Shown: positions 39,497 through 52,645, counted from the first letter of the stretch. The stretch: DNA of 64,000 nt from Prolixibacteraceae bacterium (GCA_019720755.1 CP081303.1:1488001-1552000), one strand, 5' to 3'. Numbers and translations: made by a program. The notes: a model not told the origin generated them from the sequence alone.

Positions 39497-39554
39497 CAGA
39501 TGAATGCTTTACAAGCAAGTTATCTCATTTCCCAATCACATTATTTATTATTTT

Positions 39555-40943
39555 ATGCCGAATATTGTTGTAAAATTCGGCGGATCCAATCTGAAGGACA
39601 AGTCAGACGTAACTCGTATTATCAAAGTAATAGAGAATTACGGTGAACGTCTTATTGTTGTGGTATCCGCATTTTATGGAGTAACAAACTACCTAGAAGA
39701 GTCGTTAGAGACTCTAAAACAAGGAGAAGATGTTTCAAGAACAGTCTACTCTTATCTACATGCCTTAAAAAGAGATGCTGTGGAGTATCATATTACCGAT
39801 ACCGCACTTTGCGAAGAGGCTTGGAATGAGATTGATACCTGTCTTGAAGAACTCTCAAATCTTTTAAAAGGGATCTATCTTACGGCAGATGCTTCCCCTG
39901 CTTTATGTGATTTTGTATTGTCGTATGGGGAGAGGCTTTCTGCAATCTTTCTGTCTTATGTCTTAAAGCAGCGTGAGTTAAAGTCTGTAGTCGCATATCC
40001 TGAAGACTTTGGTCTTATTACCGATGGTATTTTTGCCAATGCGTCGGTTGACTTCAAAAAGAGCAAGCATGCGCTGATGGAGTATTTCAAGGAGTCAAAA
40101 ATATATGTCGTGCCTGGCTTCTATGGGATCAGTACCAAAGGAAAAGTCACCCTTCTTGGTAGAGGGGGTAGCGACTATTCTGCTGCAGCCATTGCCAAGT
40201 GTGTTGATGCCAAGTCATTGGATGTGTGGAAGGATGTAGAGGGATTTCTAACTTCAGACCCTAGAGAGGTATCTCAAGCAAAGAATATCAAGCATCTAAG
40301 TTATGTGGAGGCTGCTGAATTGGCCTATTTTGGAGCAAAAATCCTTCATCCACGTTGTGTCGAACCTCTGATTGAGCCTAATATATCGCTACGTCTATTC
40401 CATATTCATGGGGCTTCTGACGACTCTAATCCATTGACTATTATTGGTGGAGATGGATATGTCTGTGCTTCTGTGGTGAAGAGTATTACACATACAAGCG
40501 AGTTTGGTATCTTAAAACTAAAGGGTCCTGGTGTCGGAAGTAAACCAGGGATACTCTCTGTGGTGACTACTGCTTTTAGCAATGCAGGGATTAATATTAA
40601 CTCTGTTTTGACCTCTCAGATCTCTATTAACTTTCTCCTACACAAGAATGACCTTCATCGTGCTAAAAGCCTGATTGATATCTCTACCATCCCGAGTGTA
40701 ATGGAGATAGAGCATCATGAAGATGTGGCAACCATCGCCGCTATTGGAGAGGGGTTAATAGATAATTATGGTATAGCTGCACGTATCTTCTCCTCTTTGG
40801 CTGAAGAGAAGATTAATGTTCGTATGAGTTGTTCCTGTGCTTCGCCGGTTGTAAGCTACTTTATTGTATCAGAGACGGATAGGACTAGAGCAATTCAAGC
40901 AATGCATCGATCTCTATTTGAAAAAAAATTTTCACCAAAATAA
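39555..40943 (+). CDS. Aspartate kinase (monofunctional)
   Basis: This enzyme phosphorylates L-aspartate, the first step towards Met, Thr and Lys. The frame opens at 39504, but the start at 39555 (MPNIVVKFGGSNL) is preferred because it places the KFGG motif at the N-terminus as usual, giving 462 residues. The kinase domain includes GRGGSDYSAAAIA and the active-site FLTSDPR segment. Two C-terminal ACT-like domains begin near FGILKLKGPGVGSKPGIL and mediate feedback by an amino acid. There is no homoserine dehydrogenase domain. It is the first gene of the met operon, controlled by the upstream riboswitch and leader. Confidence 0.92.
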   Translation: MPNIVVKFGGSNLKDKSDVTRIIKVIENYGERLIVVVSAFYGVTNYLEESLETLKQGEDVSRTVYSYLHALKRDAVEYHITDTALCEEAWNEIDTCLEELSNLLKGIYLTADASPALCDFVLSYGERLSAIFLSYVLKQRELKSVVAYPEDFGLITDGIFANASVDFKKSKHALMEYFKESKIYVVPGFYGISTKGKVTLLGRGGSDYSAAAIAKCVDAKSLDVWKDVEGFLTSDPREVSQAKNIKHLSYVEAAELAYFGAKILHPRCVEPLIEPNISLRLFHIHGASDDSNPLTIIGGDGYVCASVVKSITHTSEFGILKLKGPGVGSKPGILSVVTTAFSNAGININSVLTSQISINFLLHKNDLHRAKSLIDISTIPSVMEIEHHEDVATIAAIGEGLIDNYGIAARIFSSLAEEKINVRMSCSCASPVVSYFIVSETDRTRAIQAMHRSLFEKKFSPK

Positions 40944-42257
<1,314 letters not shown>

Positions 42258-42321
42258 CATATTTTTGGAGCCATTCATCTCGGTGGATGGTCTCCTCTTT
42301 TACTTAAATGAACTGAAAAAC

Positions 42322-43230
42322 ATGCCTTTAAAAGTCCCCAATGGTTTGCCTGCAATCACCCAGCTTAAAGAGGAGAATATCTTTGTTATGAAGGCCCAAA
42401 GAGCCGAAAGCCAAGATATTCGTACCATGCGTATTGCAGTCGTGAACCTAATGCCTGTAAAAGAGACTACTGAAACTGATCTGTTGCGCCTTCTTTCGAA
42501 TACGCCACTTCAAGTAGAGATCGATTTTGTTCGTCTAGAAACACACCTTTCAAAGAATACCAGTAGCAACCATTTAGACAACTTTTATCGACCTTTTGGT
42601 GAGGTGAAGAATCAACGTTATGATGGATTGATTGTAACGGGGGCTCCTATTGAACACCTCCCTTATGAAGAGGTTGCTTATTGGGCTGAAATGCAAGAGA
42701 TTCTGGATTGGTCTCAGACCAATGTTACCAGCAGTATGTTTATATGTTGGGCTTCTCAAGCTGCTTTATACCATTTTTATGGGTTACAGAAATATCCTCT
42801 CTCTAAGAAGTTATCTGGTGTTTATCCTCATACCTTATCATGTCCCACTCATCCAATTTTACGTGGTTTTGACGACCTTTTCTATATTCCTCACTCTCGC
42901 AACAGTGAAGTAAGAGTGGAGGATGTTGTTCGTTGTAAAGCATTGGAGTTACTATCCTCTTCTGAGGAGGCTGGGGCTTATATGGTGATGTCTAGGGATA
43001 GTAGGCAACTCTTTGTTACAGGACATGCTGAATATGCTAGAAATACGCTTAAACAGGAGTATGATAGAGATGTCGCGAAGGGATTGAATCCTACCGTTCC
43101 TAAGAACTATTTTCCTCTAGACGACCCCACTTTAAAACCTACTAAAATATGGGCTTCGCATGCCCATCTTCTATTTTCAAATTGGCTAAACTACCATGTC
43201 TACCAGTTGACTCCTTATGAGTGGAGTTAG
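42322..43230 (+). CDS. metA: Homoserine O-acyltransferase MetA, acetyl type
   Basis: This enzyme acylates homoserine. The frame opens at 42265, but the start at 42322 (MPLKVPNGLPA) matches the usual MetA N-terminus and gives 302 residues. With this start the catalytic residues fall at the standard numbers: Cys142 (FICWASQA), His235 and Glu237 (GHAEY). Residue 111 is Glu (GAPIEHL). In this family Glu111 has been shown to favour acetyl-CoA and Gly111 succinyl-CoA, so the product is probably O-acetylhomoserine, which suits MetY next door. It is the last gene of the operon. Confidence 0.93.
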   Translation: MPLKVPNGLPAITQLKEENIFVMKAQRAESQDIRTMRIAVVNLMPVKETTETDLLRLLSNTPLQVEIDFVRLETHLSKNTSSNHLDNFYRPFGEVKNQRYDGLIVTGAPIEHLPYEEVAYWAEMQEILDWSQTNVTSSMFICWASQAALYHFYGLQKYPLSKKLSGVYPHTLSCPTHPILRGFDDLFYIPHSRNSEVRVEDVVRCKALELLSSSEEAGAYMVMSRDSRQLFVTGHAEYARNTLKQEYDRDVAKGLNPTVPKNYFPLDDPTLKPTKIWASHAHLLFSNWLNYHVYQLTPYEWS

Positions 43231-43284
43231 GATAAACGTGTCCATTTTAAGAATCTCTTTGAGTGATTTCTAAAATATCCCTTT

Positions 43285-43324
43285 AGCTCCTTGCATCATG
43301 TTTAAGCGAGGAGCTCATGTTTTC
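43285..43324 (+). terminator. Probable terminator of the met operon
   Basis: AGCTCCTTGC (43285-43294) pairs with GCGAGGAGCT (43306-43315) with one G-T pair. A short T-rich stretch (ATGTTTTCC) follows. Confidence 0.55.
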
Positions 43325-43538
43325 CATCTAAATGGGGGCTGTTCCGCTGTTGTGGCGTCACTCAATTTCATCTTATTAATGGTGTTGTGGACATCTTTAA
43401 GCACCTATTTTAGTTGGTGAATCACTAACTAAGAACCTTAAGTTGGTCATATGTATCCCTATTTTGCCTTCCTAAATGAAATCTTCAAGTAAGATAACAG
43501 TATGTTTTTGCCTAGTTTCATAGTGGATTGATAGGTAC

Positions 43539-43582
43539 TTTGTTCATGGTTTGTTCATGGTTTGTTCATGGTTTGTTCATCG
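43539..43582. repeat. Four tandem copies of an 11-bp unit
   Basis: TTTGTTCATGG is repeated at 43539, 43550 and 43561, with a fourth copy at 43572 ending TTTGTTCATCG. It lies between the met operon and the repeat/IS region and overlaps no convincing ORF. Confidence 0.85.
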
Positions 43583-43863
43583 ATTCTCCATCGATTCGGT
43601 GGTTAAAGCATGAATAAACCATGAATTAAGTATGGACAAAAATACTAAGAATCCCCTTCTAAAGTGGAGTCAGTTACACATGTAAGCTCTGTCAGAAAAA
43701 GTGTGTAAGTGATTTGTAACAATTAACACGTAATGTTGTATACGATATGTATTGGACAAAGCCCTTCAACAAGCTCAAGGACCGCCTTTCGAAGCACAGG
43801 AACTACTTGTCGATAAATGATAACCACCAACATGATTTTATCAGAACGACGCAAATACGACGT

Positions 43864-43991
43864 GGTAGCTGCAAACCCATGTGTTTGCCCTCGTTGGGAC
43901 CATATATAAATTTACTACAAAATACAACGACATAAAAAATGATAATAACATGTTGGACGCATCATGGCAAACACATGAGTTTGCAGCTACC
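43864..43991. repeat. 26-bp inverted repeat at the edge of the repeat array
   Basis: GGTAGCTGCAAACCCATGTG (start of the 26-bp arm 43864-43889) pairs with 43966-43991 with one mismatch. The same motif appears again, fully complementary, near 45784-45809 in the second repeat unit. Confidence 0.8.
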
Positions 43992-44080
43992 ATACAACAT
44001 ATTGCCACAATAAATCGGTACCAATATACCGAACATCAACCCATCGATGCGTCAACACCTGGGAGATAGGAAGCTCCTGC

Positions 44081-45522
44081 TCAATGTCATTAAGTTAAGT
44101 AATGTGTTGATTATCAATGGCTTGGCTTGTTATTATGATAAATATTTCGTATATTGTATTCATAATCAACAACATAGACATGGTAAAAAAAACACCTGAG
44201 TTCATATTGAAAAAGATAATGCAATATATATATTCGAATGAATTACAGAATCAATATAGAATGAACGACAAAGATTTTACAAGAAATAGAAAATTAAAAT
44301 TCCCGAAAATACTTCTCTTTTTAATGAATAGAATTACCAAGACACTATCTATTGAAATTGATAATATCATTGGTGTATTTAACAAAGACAAAAAACTTAA
44401 AACAGATGATCATTTTACCAAGAGTGCATTTGTTCAAAGCAGAAAAAAGATTGATTACAAGGTGTTTGATGTTTTATCAAAGAAACTTACTGATGAATTT
44501 TATACTGATAATACTTATAAGAAATGGCATAAGTTTAGAGTCCTTGCAGTAGATGGATCGCTTCTAACTCTACCCAATACCAAAGAGTTAATGGAAGTCT
44601 TTGGATCTAATCAACCACATACAAAAGAACCTATTATTCAGGGAAGAGTTTCTTTATTATATGATGTATTAAATGGATTTGTTATTGATTCAACACTTCA
44701 GCCACTTTCTAGAACAGAACGAGATTTAGCGATTGATCATATAAAGCATGCAACTCCTGGTGATCTTATTTTATATGACAGAGGCTATCCTTCTTTTGAT
44801 ATGATGTATCAACATAAGAAAAGGGATATTGACTTTCTTTTTCGAGTTCAAACGAACTTTAATAAAGAAACAAAAGAGTTTTTGAATAGTACGGATAAAA
44901 CAAAGTTGATTGAATTATCTCCAAGTATAACATGTTTAAAAGAAAAAGGTTACACTGGTGATGAAACTATCATTGTACGCATGAATAAAGTTGTGTTGCC
45001 AAATGGCACTGTTGAAATTCTTATAAGTTCTCTTCTTGATAAAGATGAGTATAGAAATAACATATTTAAAGACCTGTATTTCAAGAGATGGAATGTGGAG
45101 ATTTATTATAATGAATTGAAGAATAAACTGAAGGTTGGAAACTTTTCAGGGAACTCAGAACAAGTGATATTACAAGATTTTTATTCCACTATTTTTGTTA
45201 GCAATATCCAAACCTTATTAATCGAAGAGATTAATGATGAATTAAAAGAACAGAAAGGGACTAAAAAATACAATTACAAAGTAAACAATAATGTATCCTA
45301 TGGAATCTTGAAGAATAGAATCATTGAGATATTCTTTACAGAACAAGAAATGTCCAAAACGATATTTCAGATTAAAGAACTATTAAAAAAACACACAATT
45401 CCTATACGACCGAATAGAAAAAATGAGCGAGACACTAGAAAATTTGATAACAGAAAACGTCCAAAAACACTTACGAATCAAAGAGATGCAATATAATTAA
45501 AGCTTAACTTAATGACATTGAG
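44081..45522 (+). mobile_element. Intact IS4-type insertion sequence (1442 bp)
   Basis: The ends are 19-bp perfect inverted repeats: TCAATGTCATTAAGTTAAG at 44081-44099 and its complement at 45504-45522. An 8-bp target duplication flanks it. One full-length transposase gene lies inside. It interrupts the 5' arm of a long hairpin in the first unit of the repeat array. Confidence 0.93.
44180..45496 (+). CDS. IS4-family transposase
   Basis: The frame opens at 44117, but the start at 44180 (MVKKTPEFILKK) is preferred; it gives about 438 residues. The DDE domain is visible: RVLAVDGSLLTLPNTKE (first Asp), GDLILYDRGYPSFDM (second Asp) and YFKRWNVEIYYNELKNKLKVGNFSG, the Y-x-x-x-x-E-x-x-x-x-x-x-K block of the IS4 family with the catalytic Glu. 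It is intact and the flanking repeats are perfect, so the element may still move. Confidence 0.92.
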   Translation: MVKKTPEFILKKIMQYIYSNELQNQYRMNDKDFTRNRKLKFPKILLFLMNRITKTLSIEIDNIIGVFNKDKKLKTDDHFTKSAFVQSRKKIDYKVFDVLSKKLTDEFYTDNTYKKWHKFRVLAVDGSLLTLPNTKELMEVFGSNQPHTKEPIIQGRVSLLYDVLNGFVIDSTLQPLSRTERDLAIDHIKHATPGDLILYDRGYPSFDMMYQHKKRDIDFLFRVQTNFNKETKEFLNSTDKTKLIELSPSITCLKEKGYTGDETIIVRMNKVVLPNGTVEILISSLLDKDEYRNNIFKDLYFKRWNVEIYYNELKNKLKVGNFSGNSEQVILQDFYSTIFVSNIQTLLIEEINDELKEQKGTKKYNYKVNNNVSYGILKNRIIEIFFTEQEMSKTIFQIKELLKKHTIPIRPNRKNERDTRKFDNRKRPKTLTNQRDAI

Positions 45523-46146
45523 CTCCTGCTTCCGTTTATTATGACAATATGATGGGTTCTATTGATATTGGAAGTATTGCACGAGGTCTCGTGCAATCAC
45601 GAAGCAGGAGCTTCGAGGCTCCCAGGAGTTTACGCAACAAATTGTCCCCACAATAATCGATGCGACCATAAGTTCCCACAACCATAAATGTTGTACCCAA
45701 CCGTAGAGACAACGGCACTGCCTTGTCTCATATCATGCAATACAACGACATAAAAAATGATAATAACATGGTTGACGCATCAAGGCAAACACATGGGTTT
45801 GCAGCTACCATACAACATATTGCCACCACATTAATCGAACATCAACCAATCAATGCATCAACACCTGGGAGATAAAAAACTCCTGCTTCCGTTTATTATG
45901 ACAATAGGATGGGTTCTATTGATATTGGAAGTATTGCACGAGACCTTCGCGGCTCCCAGGAGTTGCAGCAACAAAATTACCACATCAATAGATGATGCAA
46001 GTCCCGTAGATAAAAGGTATTGCCTTGTATCATATGACACAATGCAACGATTACGAAGATGATAACAGTATGGTTGATCCACCTAAAACAATGCCTGATC
46101 CTTGGTTTGTAGTTATGATACAACAAAATAACTCGTAATAGGGCAT

Positions 46147-46180
46147 AAAAAAAAGAGGTTGCCTAAAAGACAACCTCCTT
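46147..46180 (-). terminator. Terminator of eno
   Basis: On the minus strand GAGGTTGTC pairs with GGCAACCTC (with a G-T) around TTTTA and is followed by eight T residues. Confidence 0.88.
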
Positions 46181-46208
46181 AGAAGTGTTTTATAAAGAAG
46201 AAATAAAA

Positions 46209-48210
<2,002 letters not shown>

Positions 48211-49731
48211 ATGAAAGAGTATATGGATCTAGATATGGATAAAATCTCTAAGATCTTAGAGATCAAAAGACAAATTTTTGATGGGGAGTTGACTAAAGAG
48301 GAGGCAAAAGCATTGGTGTCTCGTACTTTTGATGTGATTAAACCAGAAGAGTTCGCGTATACGGAACAGCAGATCTCCTTGAAAGGGATTTCCGATGAGT
48401 TGATGACCGATGAGATGGATGATATCATCGATGTGTTTCGCGATGTTTTAGACCCTACTCGAAGTAAGTTTCCATCGGGCCATCCTATTCGTTGTTATGA
48501 GTTGGAGATCGAAGCACTATATGCTTTAGCCGACGAGATGGAGAAGCATGCCTCTCGTAAGTTTGTGAAGAATCAATGGTTAGAGCTCTATGAAAAACTT
48601 TCTGAGATAAACACCCATTTCAGTAGAAAACAGAACCAACTATTCTCTATTTTAGAGCAAAAAGACTTTGATCGTCCCTCTAAAATTATGTGGACCTTTG
48701 ACAATAATGTTCGGGATGCTATTAAAGAGGCATTTGGGCTGTTGCGTGCAGATAAAGATGTGCTCTTTTTAGAGAAGCAAGCCCATGTGATCGAATTGGT
48801 ACGAGATATCTTGTCGAAAGAGGAGGATGTGCTTTTGCCTACTGCGGCAAGGCTTCTCACTGAAGAGGAGTTTGAGAAGATGAAAAGTGGAGATGATGAG
48901 ATTGGCTACTGCTTGATTGATGCTCCAGTACGTGTTATTCAAACTGAAGATAAACCAGAAGTTTCGAGTGACCTTCTATCGGATCTGTTTGGAGTGTTGA
49001 AAAAGCATGAGATGTTGCCAAAACAGGTCTCTGGTTCTGAGGAGATGGATGTCAGTATGGGAAAACTTACATTGAATCAGATTAATCTGATATTCAAACA
49101 TCTTCCGATAGACCTCTCTTATGTAGATGAGCATGATATTGTAAAGTTTTATAGCGATACCAAACACCGTGTATTTCCTCGTAGTGCAGGGGTTATTGGA
49201 CGAGAAGTGCAAAACTGTCACCCTAGAGAGAGTGTGGAGACTGTAGAGCAGATTATTGCAGAATTTAGGGCTGGACGACAAGATGAGGCAGAGTTTTGGT
49301 TACAGATGGGAGATAAGTTCATCTATATTATCTACAACGCTGTAAGAGATGACCAGGGGAACTTTAGAGGCGTATTAGAGATGATGCAAGATGCAACCCA
49401 TATTCGTAGCTTAGAGGGCTCACAAAAGCTTCTATCATGGAATAAGAACGAAGTGCAAGAGGATTCGAAGCCAAAAGAAAAAAATGATTCAGAAAGGAGT
49501 ACAGATCGAATCATCACCAAAGAGATGATTATTGCACCACTTCTTAAAAAGTATCCATTCCTAAAGTCTTATTTGATCTCTTTAAGTGAAAAATATAAGA
49601 AGCTAGACAATCCTGTTGTCTTCAATACGATGGGCAATATTGCTACCATTGAGATGATTGCAGGTAGAGGTGGTTTCGAAACTGACAAGCTAATCGATTT
49701 ACTGGAGAAGCGTGTGTTGGAAGAGAAGTAA
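48211..49731 (+). CDS. DUF438 / PAS / DUF1858 protein
   Basis: This 506-residue cytoplasmic sensor-like protein has four parts. These are an N-terminal DUF438 domain (about 1-100) and a hemerythrin-like helical region (about 90-225, with HPIRCYELE and KQAHVIELVRDILSKEEDVLLPTAARLL). A PAS domain follows (about 300-410, KHRVFPRSAGVIGREVQNCHP and FIYIIYNAVRDDQGNFRGVLEMMQD). Last comes a C-terminal DUF1858 helical domain (about 430-506, LKKYPFLKSYLISLSEKYKKL). A nitric oxide or redox sensing role is known for some relatives but is only possible here. An unusually good Shine-Dalgarno AAGGAGG precedes it. Confidence 0.85.
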   Translation: MKEYMDLDMDKISKILEIKRQIFDGELTKEEAKALVSRTFDVIKPEEFAYTEQQISLKGISDELMTDEMDDIIDVFRDVLDPTRSKFPSGHPIRCYELEIEALYALADEMEKHASRKFVKNQWLELYEKLSEINTHFSRKQNQLFSILEQKDFDRPSKIMWTFDNNVRDAIKEAFGLLRADKDVLFLEKQAHVIELVRDILSKEEDVLLPTAARLLTEEEFEKMKSGDDEIGYCLIDAPVRVIQTEDKPEVSSDLLSDLFGVLKKHEMLPKQVSGSEEMDVSMGKLTLNQINLIFKHLPIDLSYVDEHDIVKFYSDTKHRVFPRSAGVIGREVQNCHPRESVETVEQIIAEFRAGRQDEAEFWLQMGDKFIYIIYNAVRDDQGNFRGVLEMMQDATHIRSLEGSQKLLSWNKNEVQEDSKPKEKNDSERSTDRIITKEMIIAPLLKKYPFLKSYLISLSEKYKKLDNPVVFNTMGNIATIEMIAGRGGFETDKLIDLLEKRVLEEK

Positions 49732-50057
49732 AGGAGAGACTTCTATCACTTCATTATGAAGATGATTTGTTTGGTAAGAGGGAATAAAAGTCATCCTATA
49801 TTTATATGTGATTCTCGGATATTAGGGTATCCACAGGAGATAACCCTACTATTGTGGTTTTTGATTATCATGTTTGGTGATCCATATAATAGATGGACGA
49901 ACACATTGATTTGCCCATCTATTATTGTTTGAATTGAATCGATGGTTTATGTGCTTCGACAGGTGGTCCATGAGCCCTTCGACAAGCTCAGGAACCACTT
50001 GTCGAAGGGTTCATTAATCTATTATTCATATCAGTACACCTAAAAAATCCTGATTCT
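49732..50057. other. Intergenic region with a REP-like hairpin
   Basis: Apart from the REP-like hairpin at 49971-50012 I see no gene. A short stem after the DUF438 gene could terminate it, but it is not convincing. Confidence 0.45.
49971..50012. repeat. REP-like hairpin related to the 29.6-kb array
   Basis: TGAGCCCTTCGACAAG (49971-49986) pairs with CTTGTCGAAGGGTTCA (49997-50012) with one G-T pair. The 5' arm is the same core as in the 29,560-29,740 array. A degenerate third site is at 43760-43780. Confidence 0.85.
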
Positions 50058-52619
50058 TTACAGTTCCGTATTACAACTCTTTACTAAGTTTTGTACCTCC
50101 ACAAATCTTGAGCTCTGTGCTTTCCTTATCCATTCTCTTACAGTCTCTATATCGGATGAACTCATTCCCTCTATTATATAGTTGCCAATCTCAACTTCCT
50201 CCTTTTCTTTTGGATTTTTGGAAGTATCCTCTTCAACTAATTTCCATAAATATTGTGCCAACATCGTTAAATATTTCATTGCAAATGCCACATCATACTC
50301 CTTTTCCTTTAAAAGCTCATTGAAGTCAGAAGCATCCTTTGGCATATATTTTTTTAATATCCGTACTATCATAGGATTTCTCCCTTTCTGCTTTTTTCTT
50401 ATATTATTCGAACTCCAAGTTCTAGCAACAAATCGCAATGCTTCCTCAAAAGTAACCGCGTCTGGATATAATATCTTCTCCATCAAAATACGAAACATCT
50501 CATTTAATCCTGAAACAGATAGCTCTCGATTTACTTTTCTATCGAGGCTATTTAATCCCAATCTAAAATCTTCAATATTTTCACTTGACAAATAAATGGC
50601 AAGTTTTTCCTCCGAATAATATGAGGGATTAATGGTCTCAATCTCTGAACGAACCTCTTGATAGAGTTTTGCATATGTTTCTTTCAAGTTTCCAGATTCA
50701 AAATACCTCTTCTCATGCTCCAAAAATGTGACCATCTCTATCAGTAATGGAAACATGGAGTTGTGATTCATAAATCTTATATCCTGTCCCAAAAAATCAT
50801 GAACAAGTTCAAATTCGTCTTGAATCTTCTTTAAAATCTTCTTTTTCTGATCCTCGTTCCATCTTAACGGCAAAGATTTTTTTCCTTTTGGATAGGTCAA
50901 CGAGGAAATTGGGATAAAATCTACATAAGAGAATCCATATCCTTTATCCTTCTTTGTTAATCCTGAATGAAAAAGCATTTTGTTATCTACAATACCATCT
51001 TTTATTTTATCCCGTGCTTCTTTACTGTCTGAAAATTCTAAGATAAGTGGCCATACACCTGTATTTTTAACCTCCGAAAATTGAATCTTCTTTATTTCTG
51101 ATTTTGCCTTCTCTATTTGATTGGTAGATAAGAACGTATATAGATTTCCTATGACAAGTAGTCTTTGTTCTCCATCACTTTGTACAATTGGATCTAATTT
51201 TTTATCAATACTGTCCAATAGATCCTTATTCGTGAGCTCTAATTTTTCTCTTAATGGTTCAAGATCCACAGAATTCACCAAAGCATACAAAAGATTTATC
51301 ACCCTTGTTCTATCCGACGAATCAAGATTTTTAACTAAAAAAAGAGCCAGCAAATGATCTATATAGCTTCCAATAACCCCTTCATCTTCTATATAATGCA
51401 TTACAGAACGAACAAATGCTTTTTCCTGTCTACCGATTCGGCTTACAGCTCTTTCGTATAAGTTATGCTCTCCTTTCACCAGAATATTAGAAATAGGATC
51501 TTCATATACGTCTAGTGGAACCACCTCGATAAACTTAGAAACAAACATAAGTATGTTTTGGCGAATTAAATCAGGGGTGTTCTTATCTTGAATCGCTTGA
51601 AGGAGGTTCGTCATGATCCTTTTTCGCTCCTTTTCTCCAATATCAGCAAAACAGTAGTCTTGTGCCATACGTAATAGAAAGCCTTCATTTGGATTTTGTA
51701 ATATATAAAAAAGAACAGGGAAAGGGTATGTTTCTATCACCTCTTTAAGTAATTGATAGACTTTTTGTTCGTTACTACCGAAGGAAGCCAATAGTCCAGA
51801 TTCTATTAGTGTTAAAATATATTGCACTCCTAAACCAGCATGTGTGAAACCACTTCTAGAAGAAAAAATTGTTATTCGATCGCGATCATTCCCATAGGAT
51901 CGAACTTTCGTATGGGTATGGCCAACTTGATCCAACTTCTTCATTAAATAGTTCGGGTTGTCATATATCGATTGTAGCCCCTCTGATTTTAGAGTTAAGA
52001 TCTCGTCATTAATATTATCTCTTTCATTTTGATCTGCATTAAAAGGTAAGAAGAATCTGTATAACTCCAGGATATAGACTCTTTCTTGAATGTTTTCATG
52101 CGTACTATGTTCTAGTCTATTTTTTAAGAAGAGTCGTACCTCTGATTTGTTGAGATCAAAAAGTCCCCATAATGAGGCTTTCTTTAAAATATATGGTTCC
52201 GTTATTGTATCCCATTGATCTATTGTTCCCCATTGGTCTATTGTATCTTTTAATTTTGAGAAATCCAGACGAAAAGCATACTCTAACGCACGGTAATACT
52301 GATAGCGTTCTCCTTTCAATACGATCCCATTCATATTGAGAGTTTGTGAATCAGTTTTGTCTAGTTCAAGGGTCTTAAACGCCAGTTGTTCCTCTGTTTG
52401 GGTAAACTCATTATTCTCTAAAATAAAAGTTTGAAGTAGACTATCTCTATAAATCAAAAATCCTAATTTGACTTTGTTTTTAGTACTCGTATTTTGAAAT
52501 AGACATAAGAAATCTTTATATGCCCTTCCATAATATATCTGAGGTGACATCATGATTCCATGCACTGCCATAAACATCCCTTGTAGGTATTTATCCTTCT
52601 CTTCTTGAGAACCTTGCAA
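50058..52619 (-). pseudogene. C-terminal fragment of the interrupted SIR2 gene
   Basis: This 853-codon open stretch has no ATG near its 5' end; its first codon as drawn is TTG. Upstream codons continue in frame through the target duplication and would join the SIR2 fragment at 53850-55649 if the ISAs1 element were absent. It is a long, mostly alpha-helical region with repeated leucine-rich helices (for example YILTLIESGLLASFG, DSSDRTRVINLLYALVNS) and resembles HEAT/TPR-like scaffolds. I see no Walker A motif. In related SIR2 defence proteins such a C-terminus senses the phage trigger. Only the sequence continuity is certain. Confidence 0.85.
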
Positions 52620-52645
52620 TTCCTTCCTCCTTTTATATCCTAGAT

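Larger units (their letters stand above)
44073..45530. other. 8-bp target duplication GCTCCTGC flanking IS
   Basis: GCTCCTGC occurs at 44073-44080 and again at 45523-45530, directly outside the terminal inverted repeats of the IS. The uninterrupted sister unit reads ACTCCTGCTTCCG at the same place, once only, which supports a duplication made by the insertion. Confidence 0.9.
43921..46125. repeat. Array of ~300-370-bp structured repeats
   Basis: Three units begin with similar sequence, AATACAACGACATAAAAAAT at 43921 and at 45739, and a diverged AATGCAACGATTACGAAGAT at 46041. Without the inserted IS the first two are 368 bp apart, and the next interval is 302 bp. Each of the first two units contains a stem built from AACACCTGGGAG and CTCCCAGGAGTT (second unit: 45860-45871 with 45953-45964). 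In the first unit the stem is longer, about 30 bp (44054-44080 plus 45531-45533, with 45601-45630). A perfect 10-bp hairpin (45576-45597) lies in its loop. No coding potential was seen. Confidence 0.75.

Noticed and set aside
39504-39554. N-terminal extension of aspartokinase
   Set aside because: It is in frame but would put 17 unrelated residues before the conserved KFGG start region; the ATG at 39555 is preferred.
42265-42321. N-terminal extension of MetA
   Set aside because: The start at 42322 puts the catalytic and specificity residues at their usual numbers (111, 142, 235, 237).
43747-44069. Two 62-codon ORFs in the repeat region
   Set aside because: They lie inside the palindromic repeats and the frames are not preserved in the second repeat unit.
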